Part shown: piece by piece, positions 42,508-52,386 of the stretch
How the letters are laid out: each line of letters opens with the position of its first letter
Numbering within the stretch: the first letter of the stretch is position 1
From: Desulfacinum sp.
GTDB lineage: Bacteria; Desulfobacterota; Syntrophobacteria; Syntrophobacterales; DSM-9756
Assembly: GCA_014359885.1 (NCBI GenBank)
Contig: JACIYN010000042.1
Coordinates: forward strand, 1 to 64,000
DNA: 64,000 nucleotides
Reading direction: 5' to 3'
Notes under the pieces: generated by a model
What the model was told of the DNA's origin: nothing
Seen by the model: the letters and a program-made list of their open reading frames with translations, nothing else
Databases searched by the model: none
Translations under genes and position numbers: made by a program

Positions 42508-44709
42508 ATGCAGCGATGGTTGGCGATCTTTGCCGGTGTATTCATGACCGTATGCGGGCACGTGCAGTCGGCGCTCCCCGAAGATCCGGCAAGGGGGCCT
42601 TCGGAGGCCGCTGTTCGACTGGAAGAGATCGTGGTCACGGCCACCAAGACGGTAAAAGCGACCGAAGAAGCACCGGGAAGCGTCACGGTCATCACCCGCG
42701 AGGAGATGGAAAACAAGAACATGAGGACCGCCGACGACGCCCTCAACGCCTTGTCCGGGATCTATGTCAAGCGGTCCAAGGGTTTGATGGACGCCACCGC
42801 ATCCGTGCGCCTGCGAGGCTTTGCCGGAGACGAATACACCCTGGTCCTCATCGACGGCCAGCCCCTGAACGACGCCTACACGGGCGGCGTGGAATGGGGG
42901 GCGCTGCCGGTGGAGAGCATCGAGCGGATCGAGGTGATCCGCGGCCCGGCTTCCGCTCTCTACGGCGGAAACGCCATGGGCGGGGTCATCAACATCATCA
43001 CCAGAACGCCGCAGAAATTGGAGCTCGAGGCCGGAGCCGGCTTCGGCACCCACGATGCCTATCGGTATCGCATCTCCGCCGGAAATCGGTTCTGGGACCG
43101 ACTGAGCATCCGGCTGGGATACGAGGAGGAAAGCACGAACGGTTATCCTACCACACCGGTCTACCGGACCATCACCGACGGGACGGGGGATGTATCGGGC
43201 GGCTACCCCATGAACGACAAGTACGGGGAGCCCACCTACTGGGTGGTGGGGGACAAGGGGGACAATGGGGCGCAGCGCCGCTCCATCAACGGCAAGATCA
43301 GTTTCGATTATTCGGACACGGGCAATGTCCGCTTCACGGCCGCATCGGGGAGATACGAATACGACTACGGCCGGCCCCACACCTACATGGACACTTTCGA
43401 GGGCTATGCCATTGCAGGGCCCGATCAGCGGGCCCGCTTTCAGCCCAACGACTTCATCAGCTACACCGGCATCAGCCGAAACGACCACGACACTTATACC
43501 CTGGCGGCGAAGCAGCAGTTGGGCCCGGTTGACCTCAACGCCCAGGTGGGTACCGTGCAGGTCGACGACCGCTACACCCTGGAATCCGGAAGCGGATCGG
43601 CGGACTACGACGATTCTCCCGGCTCCCTTAAGGTCACCGAAAGTGAGTCCTGGTTCGGGGAATTGCGCGGAGATGTTCCCTTGGGGACCTCCCACTTGTT
43701 GACCCTGGGGGTGTCTTACCGTATGGACGAGGCCGACACCAACGAATACGACGTCCCCTTCTACCGGAGCTATTCCGGAAAGGGCCCGAGTACTTTCTAT
43801 TCCGGAGGAAACTCCAGGACCTGGGCGGCCTTCGCCCAGGACGAATGGCGGATCCGCGATCCCCTGATCCTCTATCTGGGCTTGCGCTACGATTCCTGGA
43901 AGGTGTACGACGGGGCCTCAGGTGAACCGGGGGCTGAAATCGAGTACGAAAGCAACACGGAATCGGAGCTGAGCCCCAAGCTGGCGGCCGTGTGGAAGCC
44001 TCGCTCCGGAACCACCCTGCGCGCCTCCGTGGGCCATGCCTTTCGACCGCCCACCCTCTACGAACTCTACCGGACGTGGCAATCCTATTCCACCACCTAC
44101 CGGAGCAATCCCGACCTCAAGCCCGAAACCATGTGGGCCTATGAATTGGGCGTTGAACAGTACTTCTTCGGCAAGAGAACTCGTCTGTCCCTGACGGGCT
44201 ATCGCAATGACATCGACGATCTCATCTACTATCGGACCGAAGGGTCCACCAAGATCCGTTCCAACGCCGGAAAGGCCCGGACCTACGGGCTGGAACTGGA
44301 GGCGTCCCACCGGCTGACCGATTGGCTGACCCTCTGGGGCAATTACACTTACACCGACGCCGAAATCATTGACAACCCCAACGAGCCCGAAAGCGAGGGC
44401 AAGCAGGTGCCGGGAATCCCCAAGCACACGTGGAACATGGGGATCGATACCCGGTACAAGTGGGTCAAGGCCAGTGTCGTGGGTCGTTATTTTAGCAAGA
44501 TCTACAACGACTCCGACAACCGCGACACGGAAGAAGGGGTTTATGGCACTTACGAGCCGGCCTTCACGGCGGACGCCAAGATTTCTGTGAGCCCCCTGAA
44601 ATGGATGGAGGTCTCGCTCGCCGTGGATAACCTCTTCGACGAGGAATACTACGAGTATTACAAGACCGACGGCCGAACCTTCTTTGTGGAACTTACTCTG
44701 CGGTACTGA
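42508..44709 (+). CDS. TonB-dependent outer-membrane receptor 6
   Basis: Outer-membrane receptor, 733 residues. Signal peptide (MQRWLAIFAGVFMTVCGHVQSA), TonB box LEEIVVTATKTVKAT, plug with ESIERIEVIRGPASALYGGN and AMGGVINIITR, barrel with ASVGHAFRPPTLYELYRTW, and a terminal Tyr after FFVELTLR. The ATG at 42508 follows GGGGGACAGGGA and starts the signal peptide. The next genes are a binding protein, permease, ATPase and the third CobN, joined by overlaps of 1-4 bp or a gap of 1 bp. This makes it the most complete receptor-importer-chelatase unit in the window, with the same order as haem-uptake operons that contain a CobN homologue. Confidence 0.92.
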   Translation: MQRWLAIFAGVFMTVCGHVQSALPEDPARGPSEAAVRLEEIVVTATKTVKATEEAPGSVTVITREEMENKNMRTADDALNALSGIYVKRSKGLMDATASVRLRGFAGDEYTLVLIDGQPLNDAYTGGVEWGALPVESIERIEVIRGPASALYGGNAMGGVINIITRTPQKLELEAGAGFGTHDAYRYRISAGNRFWDRLSIRLGYEEESTNGYPTTPVYRTITDGTGDVSGGYPMNDKYGEPTYWVVGDKGDNGAQRRSINGKISFDYSDTGNVRFTAASGRYEYDYGRPHTYMDTFEGYAIAGPDQRARFQPNDFISYTGISRNDHDTYTLAAKQQLGPVDLNAQVGTVQVDDRYTLESGSGSADYDDSPGSLKVTESESWFGELRGDVPLGTSHLLTLGVSYRMDEADTNEYDVPFYRSYSGKGPSTFYSGGNSRTWAAFAQDEWRIRDPLILYLGLRYDSWKVYDGASGEPGAEIEYESNTESELSPKLAAVWKPRSGTTLRASVGHAFRPPTLYELYRTWQSYSTTYRSNPDLKPETMWAYELGVEQYFFGKRTRLSLTGYRNDIDDLIYYRTEGSTKIRSNAGKARTYGLELEASHRLTDWLTLWGNYTYTDAEIIDNPNEPESEGKQVPGIPKHTWNMGIDTRYKWVKASVVGRYFSKIYNDSDNRDTEEGVYGTYEPAFTADAKISVSPLKWMEVSLAVDNLFDEEYYEYYKTDGRTFFVELTLRY

Positions 44710-44710
44710 T

Positions 44711-45769
44711 ATGGGGACGGGACGTGCGGAAAAGAGGCGGTGCAGCGTCCCCATCCTGGCGGTCGCCGTGTGCCTGCTGCTCCGGTTGAACGCGACGGCG
44801 GCGGCCCAAAGCATTGCCGTCCGGGATTCCCTGGGCCGGCAGGTGACCGTCGCCCTGCCCGTTCAACGGGTGGTGGCCCTCAATTCGGACTGCCTGGAGG
44901 TGCTTCGAACCCTTCAGGCCCGGGATCTCGTGGTGGGGGTGTACGCCGAAATCGTTCGGGAACGAAACTTTTGGGGCCAGCTGGCCCTGCGGCCCAAGGT
45001 CGGAAGCTGGCGGGAAGCGGATGTGGAGGCCATCGCCGCGCTGCAGCCCGATCTGGTGATCGCCTACGGGCGCAACCCGGGCCCGGAACTGGAAAAGAAG
45101 GCGGCGGTGTTCGGCATCCCGGTGCTCCGGCTGGACCTGTACAAGATCGACGCCCTGGAGCGGGAAGTGACCCTTTTGGGCCGACTTCTGGGTCGGGACG
45201 AAGAGGCCGGACGCTTTTGCCGCTGGCACCGGGAACACCTGGACTTCCTGCGCCGGCGGCTTGCCCGAGCTCCATCCCGGCCGCCGGTCTACGTGGAAAG
45301 CTATACGGACTACCATACCGTGGGGCCGGGTTCGGGGGGCCACGAAATGTGCGCCCTGGCCGGCGGAAGGAACATCGCCGCCGGACTTTCCATCCCTTAC
45401 CCGAGGGTCACACCTGAATGGGTGGTCACCCAGGACCCGGAGGTAATCGTCAAGGCGGCGGCCTGGGGGGGCGGGTACGCCCTTCCCGGCGCCGAACCCT
45501 TCAACCGGCGTCGGGACGCCATCATGGGCCGGCGCGGCTGGAACCACATCCGGGCGGTGAAAACCGGCCGGGTTCACGTGATCGACAGCAGCATCTGGAC
45601 CGGCCCGAGGGCCGTCATCGGCCTGGCCCACCTGGTGCGCTGGTTTCATCCGGCTTTGTTTGCCGACCTGGATCCGGAAGCCTGGCACCGCGAGTATCTG
45701 GAAATGTTTCAGGGAATCCCCTACCGGGGGGTCTATGTCTCCGATCCCGTGGAGGAGATCTACAAATGA
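44711..45769 (+). CDS. Periplasmic substrate-binding protein, FecB/BtuF family
   Basis: Ligand carrier for the ABC importer that follows, 352 residues. A signal peptide (SVPILAVAVCLLLRLNATAAAQ) precedes the class III binding-protein pattern IAVRDSLGRQVTVALPVQRVVALNSDCLEVLR. Later blocks are DVEAIAALQPDLVIAYGRNPG near 120 and TPEWVVTQDPEVIVKAA near 236. The ATG at 44711 overlaps nothing but lies 1 bp after the receptor stop. It overlaps the permease by 4 bp. Its similarity to the 726-1820 protein is moderate, so it may bind a different ligand. Confidence 0.87.
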   Translation: MGTGRAEKRRCSVPILAVAVCLLLRLNATAAAQSIAVRDSLGRQVTVALPVQRVVALNSDCLEVLRTLQARDLVVGVYAEIVRERNFWGQLALRPKVGSWREADVEAIAALQPDLVIAYGRNPGPELEKKAAVFGIPVLRLDLYKIDALEREVTLLGRLLGRDEEAGRFCRWHREHLDFLRRRLARAPSRPPVYVESYTDYHTVGPGSGGHEMCALAGGRNIAAGLSIPYPRVTPEWVVTQDPEVIVKAAAWGGGYALPGAEPFNRRRDAIMGRRGWNHIRAVKTGRVHVIDSSIWTGPRAVIGLAHLVRWFHPALFADLDPEAWHREYLEMFQGIPYRGVYVSDPVEEIYK

Positions 45770-46845
45770 GCGACAAGGCGGCGGCCGTCCATCCCCGCCC
45801 GGTCCGTTCGCCGGCCGAACGGCCCGCGCCCGCCCGCCTTTTCATGGAGCGGCGGGAGAAACGGAGGATCTCCTTTGTCGTCGCGGCGGCCCTCGTGCTC
45901 CTGGGGGCGTCGATCGCGGGCTTGTGCGTGGGCGCCTCCGGGATGTCCCCGCCCCAGGTACTCCGGGCCCTGGTCCTGGACACCGGCCGTACCCACGACA
46001 TCGTATGGCAGCTGCGCCTGCCGCGGATCCTGATGGCTGCTCTGGTGGGCTTCGGCCTGGGGCTGGCCGGGTCCGTCTTCCAGGTGGTGTTGCGAAATCC
46101 GCTAGCCTCACCGTACACGCTCGGTGTGGGTTCGGCGGCGGGTTTCGGGGCCGTGACCGTGATCCTGTTCGCCGGTGCGGGCCATTCCATGTGGGCGGTG
46201 GCCGGCGGCGCCTTTGCCTCCTCCCTTCTCGCCGCCTCCGCCATGATCGCAGTGGCCCGGCTGAAAAGCGCCTCATCGGAAACCATGATCCTCACCGGTA
46301 TCGCCATGATGTTCTTGTTCTCCTCGTTCACTTCGCTCTTTCAATCCATGGGGACCATGCAGCAGGTGCACGAGATCGTCTTTTGGTTTTTCGGCAGCCT
46401 GTCGCGAGCCGGTTGGACGGAAGCGGCCCTGGCCGCGGCCATGATTCTTTCACCCTTTCCGTTCCTGCTCCACTGGGCCTGGGATTTCAACATCCTGGCC
46501 CAGGGAGACGAAGCAGCCAAAGCCCTGGGCGTGGAACCCGAGCGGTTGCGCATGACGGCGGTGGCCGCGGCATCGCTCATCACCGCGGGATCCATCTGCT
46601 TTACCGGTGTCATCGGGTTCGTGGGACTGGTGGCCCCACACATCACCCGGATGATCATCGGCTCCGATCACCGGTTCCTCCTGCCCGGATCCGCCCTGGT
46701 GGGGGCCGCCCTCCTGGTGGCGGCCGACGTGGCGGCGCGAACACTGTGGGCGCCCCAAGTCATTCCCATCGGCATCGTCACGTCCTTTATCGGTGTTCCC
46801 TTTTTCGGCTTTCTGCTGCTGAAACGAACGAAAGAGTATTGGTGA
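45766..46845 (+). CDS. FecCD/BtuC-type ABC permease
   Basis: Inner-membrane permease, 359 residues, with an extended cytoplasmic N-terminus of about 45 residues rich in Arg and Pro before the first membrane segment. The family blocks are WQLRLPRILMAALVGFGLGL, FQVVLRNPLASPYTLGVGSA, the coupling region KALGVEPERLRMTA, and the FVGLVAPHITRMIIG block near 286. The ATG overlaps the binding-protein stop by 4 bp and the stop overlaps the ATPase start (TGATG). Confidence 0.92.
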   Translation: MSDKAAAVHPRPVRSPAERPAPARLFMERREKRRISFVVAAALVLLGASIAGLCVGASGMSPPQVLRALVLDTGRTHDIVWQLRLPRILMAALVGFGLGLAGSVFQVVLRNPLASPYTLGVGSAAGFGAVTVILFAGAGHSMWAVAGGAFASSLLAASAMIAVARLKSASSETMILTGIAMMFLFSSFTSLFQSMGTMQQVHEIVFWFFGSLSRAGWTEAALAAAMILSPFPFLLHWAWDFNILAQGDEAAKALGVEPERLRMTAVAAASLITAGSICFTGVIGFVGLVAPHITRMIIGSDHRFLLPGSALVGAALLVAADVAARTLWAPQVIPIGIVTSFIGVPFFGFLLLKRTKEYW

Positions 46846-47663
46846 TGCTGCAGGCGCGGGACATTGCCTTCGCTTACAAAGACATCCGGGTGCTCCAGTC
46901 CGTGGACGTCCAGGTGCCGGAAGGCCGCGTGGTGTGTGTCGTCGGCCCCAACGGAGCGGGGAAAAGCACCCTGCTGCGATGCATCGCCGGGGTCCACCGC
47001 CCCCGGCGGGGATCTATTCTCATCGACGGCGCCGACCCCTGGAGCCTCTCCCGGCGGCAACTGGCCCGTCGGCTCGCCTATCTTCCCCAGGCCCTTCTTT
47101 TCCGGTTTCCGGTGAGCGTGTTCGAAACGGTCCTTTCCGGGCGCCGGCCGTACTTTTCCTGGCGTCCGTCCCGCCGGGATATGGAAAAGGTCCACCAGGT
47201 ACTGGAGGCGCTGGATTTGGGTTCCCTGGCCCATCGGGACATGGACCGGTTGAGCGGTGGGCAGCGCCAGAAGGTCCTGCTGGCCAGGGCCCTGGTCCAG
47301 GAAACGCCCTATCTTGTGTTGGATGAGCCCACGGCGGGGCTGGATCTGCGCCATCAGCTGGAAATCCTGGAAACCGTCCGAAAACAAGCTCAACAAGAGA
47401 AGGTGGGCGTTCTCATGGCGCTTCACGATCTGAACCTGGCCGCCCGGTTTTCCCACCGGATCCTGGTCCTGCACCGGGGGGGCGTGGCGGCCCGGGGAAG
47501 CCCGGAGGAAACCATCACGGCGGAAAACATCCGGAAAGTGTACGGGGTGGAAGCCAAGGTGGCCCGCGAAAACGGCTGCCTGCACGTTCACGTGATCCGG
47601 TGCAGCCGCCGGGATCGGCGCGATCCCGTGGAAACGCCCGCCCATTGCCGGAGGAAGCCATGA
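46845..47663 (+). CDS. FecE/BtuD-type ABC importer ATPase
   Basis: ATPase of the receptor-6 importer, 272 residues. Walker A GPNGAGKST near residue 35, signature LSGGQRQK near 136, Walker B YLVLDEPTAGLD near 156 and H-loop MALHDLNLAAR near 191. The chain ends with about 30 extra residues containing His and Cys (CLHVHVIRCSRRD). It lacks the large extra domain of the ATPase at 16092. Its stop overlaps the ATG of the third CobN, as the other ATPase does with CobN-1, so ATPase-CobN coupling occurs twice. Confidence 0.92.
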   Translation: MLQARDIAFAYKDIRVLQSVDVQVPEGRVVCVVGPNGAGKSTLLRCIAGVHRPRRGSILIDGADPWSLSRRQLARRLAYLPQALLFRFPVSVFETVLSGRRPYFSWRPSRRDMEKVHQVLEALDLGSLAHRDMDRLSGGQRQKVLLARALVQETPYLVLDEPTAGLDLRHQLEILETVRKQAQQEKVGVLMALHDLNLAARFSHRILVLHRGGVAARGSPEETITAENIRKVYGVEAKVARENGCLHVHVIRCSRRDRRDPVETPAHCRRKP

Positions 47664-50600
47664 AGCGCGAAGCCGTCGTCCGGATCGCCTCCATCATGTG
47701 GGGCTCGTACGTGCCAGCTCTCCTGGAGGCCGCCGCCCAAAGCCCCCACGTGGAACTTTCCGTCTTTTCCCAAAAAGAGATGGCCGAAGACCCGTCAGGC
47801 CTGGAAGCCTTTTGGGCCGCCGCCCGCCGGGCCCACCTGGTCTTCTTCTACCGAACCACGGACGGGTTCTGGCAGGAGGTGGACGGCCGCCTGGAAGAGC
47901 TGGGCCCCGACAAGGTGCTGGTGACCACCTCCTTCGATCCCGCCGATTGGGGCCGCAACGCCACCGTGGATCTTGCCATCTGCGCCAAGGCTTACACCTA
48001 CCTTGCCGAGGGCGGGAAGGAGAATTACCGGCGGCTGTTGGAATTTCTGGCCCACCAGGTGGATCCGGCGATTCCCGTGCGGGACCCGGTGCCCATGCCC
48101 TGGCAGGGAATCCTGCACCCACCGGATCCCACGGTTTACCCCTCGGTGGAAGAATACCGGAGGAAACATCCGGCACGCCACGGCCGCACGGTGGGGCTGC
48201 TCTTTTCCCGGCACAGCTTCATCAACACCGACGCCTCTCTGGAACGGGCCCTGCTGGAGGCGCTGGATGCCCGCGGCCTGGATGTCCTGCCCGTCTTTTC
48301 CCACGGGACCGCGGACACGGAAACCGGAGCCCTGGGCCCCATCGAGACCTGCCGCCGGTTTTTCCGGCGGGAAGACGGCCGCGCGCGGATCCAGGCCCTG
48401 GTGAACCTGCAGTTCTTTTTCCTGGGCCGTGCGCCGCAGGACCACACAGCGGAAACGGGGGTGGCGGCCCAGAGCGTGGCCCTCTTCCGGGAACTCAACG
48501 TGCCCGTCTTCAAGCCTGTGATTTCCTATTCCAAGTCCGTAGCCCAGTGGCAGGAGGACCCCCAGGGGCTGACCGGAGATGTGTCCTTCGGGATCGCCAT
48601 GCCCGAATTCGAGGGCAACATCGAGCCGATCCTCATGGCCTGCAGCCGCAAGCTGAGCGATGAGAAGACGGGGGCCGTCTTCGAGGTGCGGGAAGTGGTG
48701 GGCGAGCGGGTGGAACATGTTGCCGAGAGAATCGCACGCTGGGTGCGCCTGGCAGAGAAGCCGGCCGCTGAGCGCAAGGTGGTCTTCGTGTTGCACAAGA
48801 ACGAATGCGCCGGGCTGGAAGCCGGGGTCGGCGGGGCGGCGGGCCTGGATTCGGGCGAATCGGTGGTACGGATCATGCGCCGCATGAAGGAAGCCGGCTA
48901 CCGGGTGGAGGGGATCCCGGAATCGGGCGAAGCGCTCATGCAGGCCATCCTTTCCAGGAAGGCCATAGCCGAATTCCGCTGGACCACGGTGGACGAAATT
49001 ATTGCCAAAGGCGGGCACCTGGCGATGCTGGAAAACGAACGCTACCTGGAGTGGTTCGAGGCGCTTCCCGCCGGAGCCCGGAAACAGATCGTCGAAGCCT
49101 GGGGGGAACCCCCCGGCCGGGAGTTGCACGGCGTACCGCCCAGCATGGTCCACGACGGAAAACTGGTCGTCACGGGCCTGAACTTCGGCAACGTGAACGT
49201 GATGATGCAGCCCAAGCGGGGGTGCGCCGGGGCCCGCTGCGACGGCCAGGTCTGCCGGATCCTCCACGACCCGGACATCCCTCCGCCCCACCAGTACATC
49301 GCCACCTACCTGTACATGGACAAGGTATTCGGAGCCGACGCGATCATCCACGTGGGCACCCACGGCAACCTGGAATGGCTGCCAGGCAAGGGCGTGGGCC
49401 TTTCTTCCGCCTGCTGGCCGGACATCGCCACGGGCGTGGTACCCCATCTCTATATCTACAACGCGGACAACCCGGCCGAGGGCGTGGTGGCCAAGCGCCG
49501 CAGCTACGCCGTGCTGCTGGATCACCTCCAGGCGGTCCTGAGCACCGCCGACACCTACGGCGGTTTGGAAAACCTGGAAGAACTGCTGGAAGAATACCAT
49601 CGGGCCGCGACCCTGGATCCCGCCCGGGCCCACCAACTGGAACATCTGATCCATGAGGCCGTGGAAAAGGCCCATATCGCCGGGGAAGTGGCTGCCGGGA
49701 ATCCCGCCCACTTCGGTGAAATCGTGGAGCGATGCCATGAGATCATCTCCAGGGTGAAAAACAGCCAGACCCGCATCGGCATGCACGTTTTCGGCCGGAT
49801 TCCCGATGATGCCGGTCGGGCCGAAACCATCAACACCATCCTTCGCTTTGACAGCAACAACGAACTGAATACCCGCAGGCTCGTCTTCGATCTCTGGAGC
49901 GAGGACCTGGACGCGGCCCTGGAGGCCCCGGCGGCCCGCGGCAAAAGCGGCAAGCCTTACTCGACCCTGCTTTTCGACGCCGACCGCCGGGCGGTGGAGC
50001 TCATCGGCCGCCTGATCAAGGGAGAATCGGCTCCGGAGCTTTTTCAAGAGCTTGCCGACGCCAACCCCGGCGCCTCCCGGGTACGGGACCGTTTCTTGCG
50101 CTTTGCCGACCTGGTGGTCGAGATCGACCGGCGGCTCACCGATTCCAAGGAGATCGACTCTCTGCTCAACGCCACGGCCGGCGGCCACGTGGCCGCCGGC
50201 CCCTCCGGCTACCTTTCCCGGGGTCGTTACGACATCCTGCCCACGGGGCGCAACTTCTACAACGTGGATCCCACCCGCATTCCCACCCGTGCGGCTTACC
50301 GCGTGGGGGTGCAGCTGGCCGAGGCCCTGTTGGAGCGGTACCGAAGGGACGAGGGCCGACTGCCCGAGACCGTGGGAATGGTGTGGCTCGCCTCGGACAT
50401 CATGCGTTCCGACGGAGAGCAGATCGGCCAGATCCTCCATCTCATGGGCGCACGGCCCAAATGGAAGGCCAACGGCCAGGTGGCCGGCATCCAGATCCTT
50501 TCCCCGAAAGAACTGGGGCGGCCCCGGATCGACGTCAACATCCGGGTGTCGGGCATCACCCGGGATTGTTTCCCTGATTGCGTGAAATACGTGGACCAGG

Positions 50601-51562
50601 CGATCTGCCGGGTGGCCCTGCTGGAGGAGACGGCCGGGGAAAACTTCATCCGCAAGCACATCCTGGAACAGGCGGCCGAGCAGGAGACAGACCTTTCCGA
50701 TCCCGAGCAGTTCCGAAGGCTTTCCTTCCGGATCTTCTGCGCCCAGCCCGGCGTTTACCGTGCCGGCGTCAACCTGGCCGTCTATGCCTCGGCGTGGAAG
50801 ACCGAAGCGGATCTCTCGGACGTGTACCTCTATTGGAACGGTTACGCCTACGGCGGCGACGGCCACTACGGGATCGCCGCCCACCGGGAACTGGTGGCGG
50901 GCCTCAAGCGCGTGGAGGTGGTCTTCGACAAGCACATCTCCGACGAGGGGGATTTTCTCAGCTGCTGCGGCTACTTCAGCAATTACGGAGGGATGAGCAC
51001 GGCCGCCAAATCCCTTTCCTGCAGAAACCCGCGCAACTATTACGGCGATACCCGGGATCCGGCCCGGGTGGGGGTGACGGATTTCGCCCACGAGATGCGC
51101 CGCGTGGTGCGGGCGAAACTGCTCAACCCCAAGTACATCGAGGGCATGAAGGCCCACGGCTACAAGGGGGCCGGCGACCTTTCCAAGCGCATCGGCCGGG
51201 TCTACGGGTTTGCCGCCACCACCGGCGAGGTGGATGGCTGGATCTTCGATGAAATAACCGAGACGTTCGTCTTGGACGAGGAGATGAGGCAGTGGTTTCA
51301 GCAGGTCAATCCTTGGGCCTTGGAAGAGATCGGCCGACGGCTTCTCGAAGCGGCAAGTCGCGGGATCTGGCACCCGGACCCGGAACTCTTGGAACGATTG
51401 CGGGAAGCCTACCTGGAGGTGGAAGGCTCCATTGAAGACACCCTGGACGCCGTCACGGGCCAGTTCCAGGGCGGCGGCGTGGACATCATGACCGCCGAGG
51501 ACGTGGAACACTGGAAGGCGGAGATGAGCCGAATCCTGGGCGGGACAGGAAGCACGACATGA
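47660..51562 (+). CDS. cobN: CobN/ChlH-type metal-chelatase large subunit 3
   Basis: Cytoplasmic CobN-type large subunit, 1300 residues, no signal peptide. The central motif IIHVGTHGNLEWLPGKGVGLS keeps both histidines (564 and 568). Other family blocks are KRGCAGARCDGQVCRILHDP near 517, LSRGRYDILPTGRNFYNVDP near 853, HGYKGAGDLSKRIGRVYGF near 1169, and the C-terminal tail GGGVDIMTAEDVEHWK. The ATG at 47660 overlaps the ATPase stop by 4 bp. It follows receptor, binding protein, permease and ATPase in one operon and precedes a second I/D pair, so it is either a cobalt/other-metal inserting enzyme or an HmuS-like demetallase acting on the imported tetrapyrrole. Confidence 0.92.
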   Translation: MKREAVVRIASIMWGSYVPALLEAAAQSPHVELSVFSQKEMAEDPSGLEAFWAAARRAHLVFFYRTTDGFWQEVDGRLEELGPDKVLVTTSFDPADWGRNATVDLAICAKAYTYLAEGGKENYRRLLEFLAHQVDPAIPVRDPVPMPWQGILHPPDPTVYPSVEEYRRKHPARHGRTVGLLFSRHSFINTDASLERALLEALDARGLDVLPVFSHGTADTETGALGPIETCRRFFRREDGRARIQALVNLQFFFLGRAPQDHTAETGVAAQSVALFRELNVPVFKPVISYSKSVAQWQEDPQGLTGDVSFGIAMPEFEGNIEPILMACSRKLSDEKTGAVFEVREVVGERVEHVAERIARWVRLAEKPAAERKVVFVLHKNECAGLEAGVGGAAGLDSGESVVRIMRRMKEAGYRVEGIPESGEALMQAILSRKAIAEFRWTTVDEIIAKGGHLAMLENERYLEWFEALPAGARKQIVEAWGEPPGRELHGVPPSMVHDGKLVVTGLNFGNVNVMMQPKRGCAGARCDGQVCRILHDPDIPPPHQYIATYLYMDKVFGADAIIHVGTHGNLEWLPGKGVGLSSACWPDIATGVVPHLYIYNADNPAEGVVAKRRSYAVLLDHLQAVLSTADTYGGLENLEELLEEYHRAATLDPARAHQLEHLIHEAVEKAHIAGEVAAGNPAHFGEIVERCHEIISRVKNSQTRIGMHVFGRIPDDAGRAETINTILRFDSNNELNTRRLVFDLWSEDLDAALEAPAARGKSGKPYSTLLFDADRRAVELIGRLIKGESAPELFQELADANPGASRVRDRFLRFADLVVEIDRRLTDSKEIDSLLNATAGGHVAAGPSGYLSRGRYDILPTGRNFYNVDPTRIPTRAAYRVGVQLAEALLERYRRDEGRLPETVGMVWLASDIMRSDGEQIGQILHLMGARPKWKANGQVAGIQILSPKELGRPRIDVNIRVSGITRDCFPDCVKYVDQAICRVALLEETAGENFIRKHILEQAAEQETDLSDPEQFRRLSFRIFCAQPGVYRAGVNLAVYASAWKTEADLSDVYLYWNGYAYGGDGHYGIAAHRELVAGLKRVEVVFDKHISDEGDFLSCCGYFSNYGGMSTAAKSLSCRNPRNYYGDTRDPARVGVTDFAHEMRRVVRAKLLNPKYIEGMKAHGYKGAGDLSKRIGRVYGFAATTGEVDGWIFDEITETFVLDEEMRQWFQQVNPWALEEIGRRLLEAASRGIWHPDPELLERLREAYLEVEGSIEDTLDAVTGQFQGGGVDIMTAEDVEHWKAEMSRILGGTGSTT

Positions 51563-51601
51563 GAAAGATCCGGTGATACGCACCACTTCGGTGAGGAAGA
51601 A

Positions 51602-52165
51602 ATGGGCAAGCCTTTTGTATTATTCATCATCAATGCTTCACTGACGGAGTCCCTGGTTACGGGCGTTGAGTTGTTTCGCCAACAACACGGGAATTGTTTG
51701 GATGTAAAAGTTTTTGCAATCCACGATATCGAGCAAGAGGCCGTTTCCAATCGATCAGTATCCCAAAGCCTTGAAGACGCCGATATGGTTTTTCTGGATG
51801 TCCGCGGTGGCGGGAAAGCAGCCGGAATGTGCGCCCGAATTCTTCCCAAGACCGACCAGCCCGTGGCCGTTTTACTGGGTGGTTCACCGGAAATCATGGC
51901 CCTGTTGCGGCTGGGATCGTTTTCCATGAAAACAATCATGGAACGGTCTGCTCAACGGCAGACTGATAGTCCTCGCGCTGGCCCAAATATCGCCATCCTG
52001 CAACGGCTCATGAACATGGTGGAAACCGGCGGCAGCCTGCTGCCCTTTGGCAAGCTCAAACACGCCCGCAACTGGGCCCGGATGATGCGCTACTGGCAGC
52101 ACGGTGTTTGGGTATCTCGCAGGAGCATGGGGAGCTCCAATCAACACCTAACAAGTGCAGCATGA
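51602..52165 (+). pseudogene. Truncated CobN-type gene (N-terminal fragment)
   Basis: The first about 165 codons encode a CobN/ChlH N-terminal domain: FVLFIINASLTESLVTGVEL, then ADMVFLDVRGGGKAAGMCAR, and LLPFGKLKHARNWARMMRYW, all typical of the start of archaeal-type CobN proteins. After YWQHG the similarity ends, the reading frame runs through about 20 unrelated residues and stops at 52165, 21 bp before REP doublet 3. The remaining 1000 or so codons are gone. The base composition is more AT-rich than the flanking genes. It has a fair ribosome-binding site (GAGGAAG), so a 187-residue protein could still be made. Confidence 0.7.
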
Positions 52166-52185
52166 CCTATGCGAGCACCAGCACC

Positions 52186-52349
52186 TGTGGGAGCGGCGAA
52201 AGCCGCGAAAGGGATGGCTGGCCATTCCGTGGCGGCGTTGCGGCCACCAGCTCATCGCGCCTTGCGGCGCTCCCACAGAGACGAGAAAGCTTCCACAGAG
52301 AGGAGAAGGCGCTCACGGGGCGGAAAGTGCCCCGGTGCGGGTTCTTTCA
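52186..52349. repeat. REP doublet (REPIN-like), copy 3, inverted
   Basis: The core at 52186-52277 runs TGTGGGAGCGGCGAAAGCCG to GCCTTGCGGCGCTCCCACA, the reverse complement of copies 1 and 2, and the shared extension follows on the right (52278-52349; on the other strand AAAGAACCCGCACCGGGGCA). It sits between the truncated CobN and the second ChlD-like gene. No other feature is visible in 52166-52386. Confidence 0.8.
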
Positions 52350-52386
52350 TCGCGGCGGGGTGGCGCAAGGGAGACCATGATCGGTA

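Noticed and set aside
21253..52349. CRISPR array or insertion sequence from the repeated TGTGGGAGC units
   Set aside because: There are only three dispersed copies, no regular spacing or spacers, and no transposase; the paired inverted hairpins fit a REP doublet.
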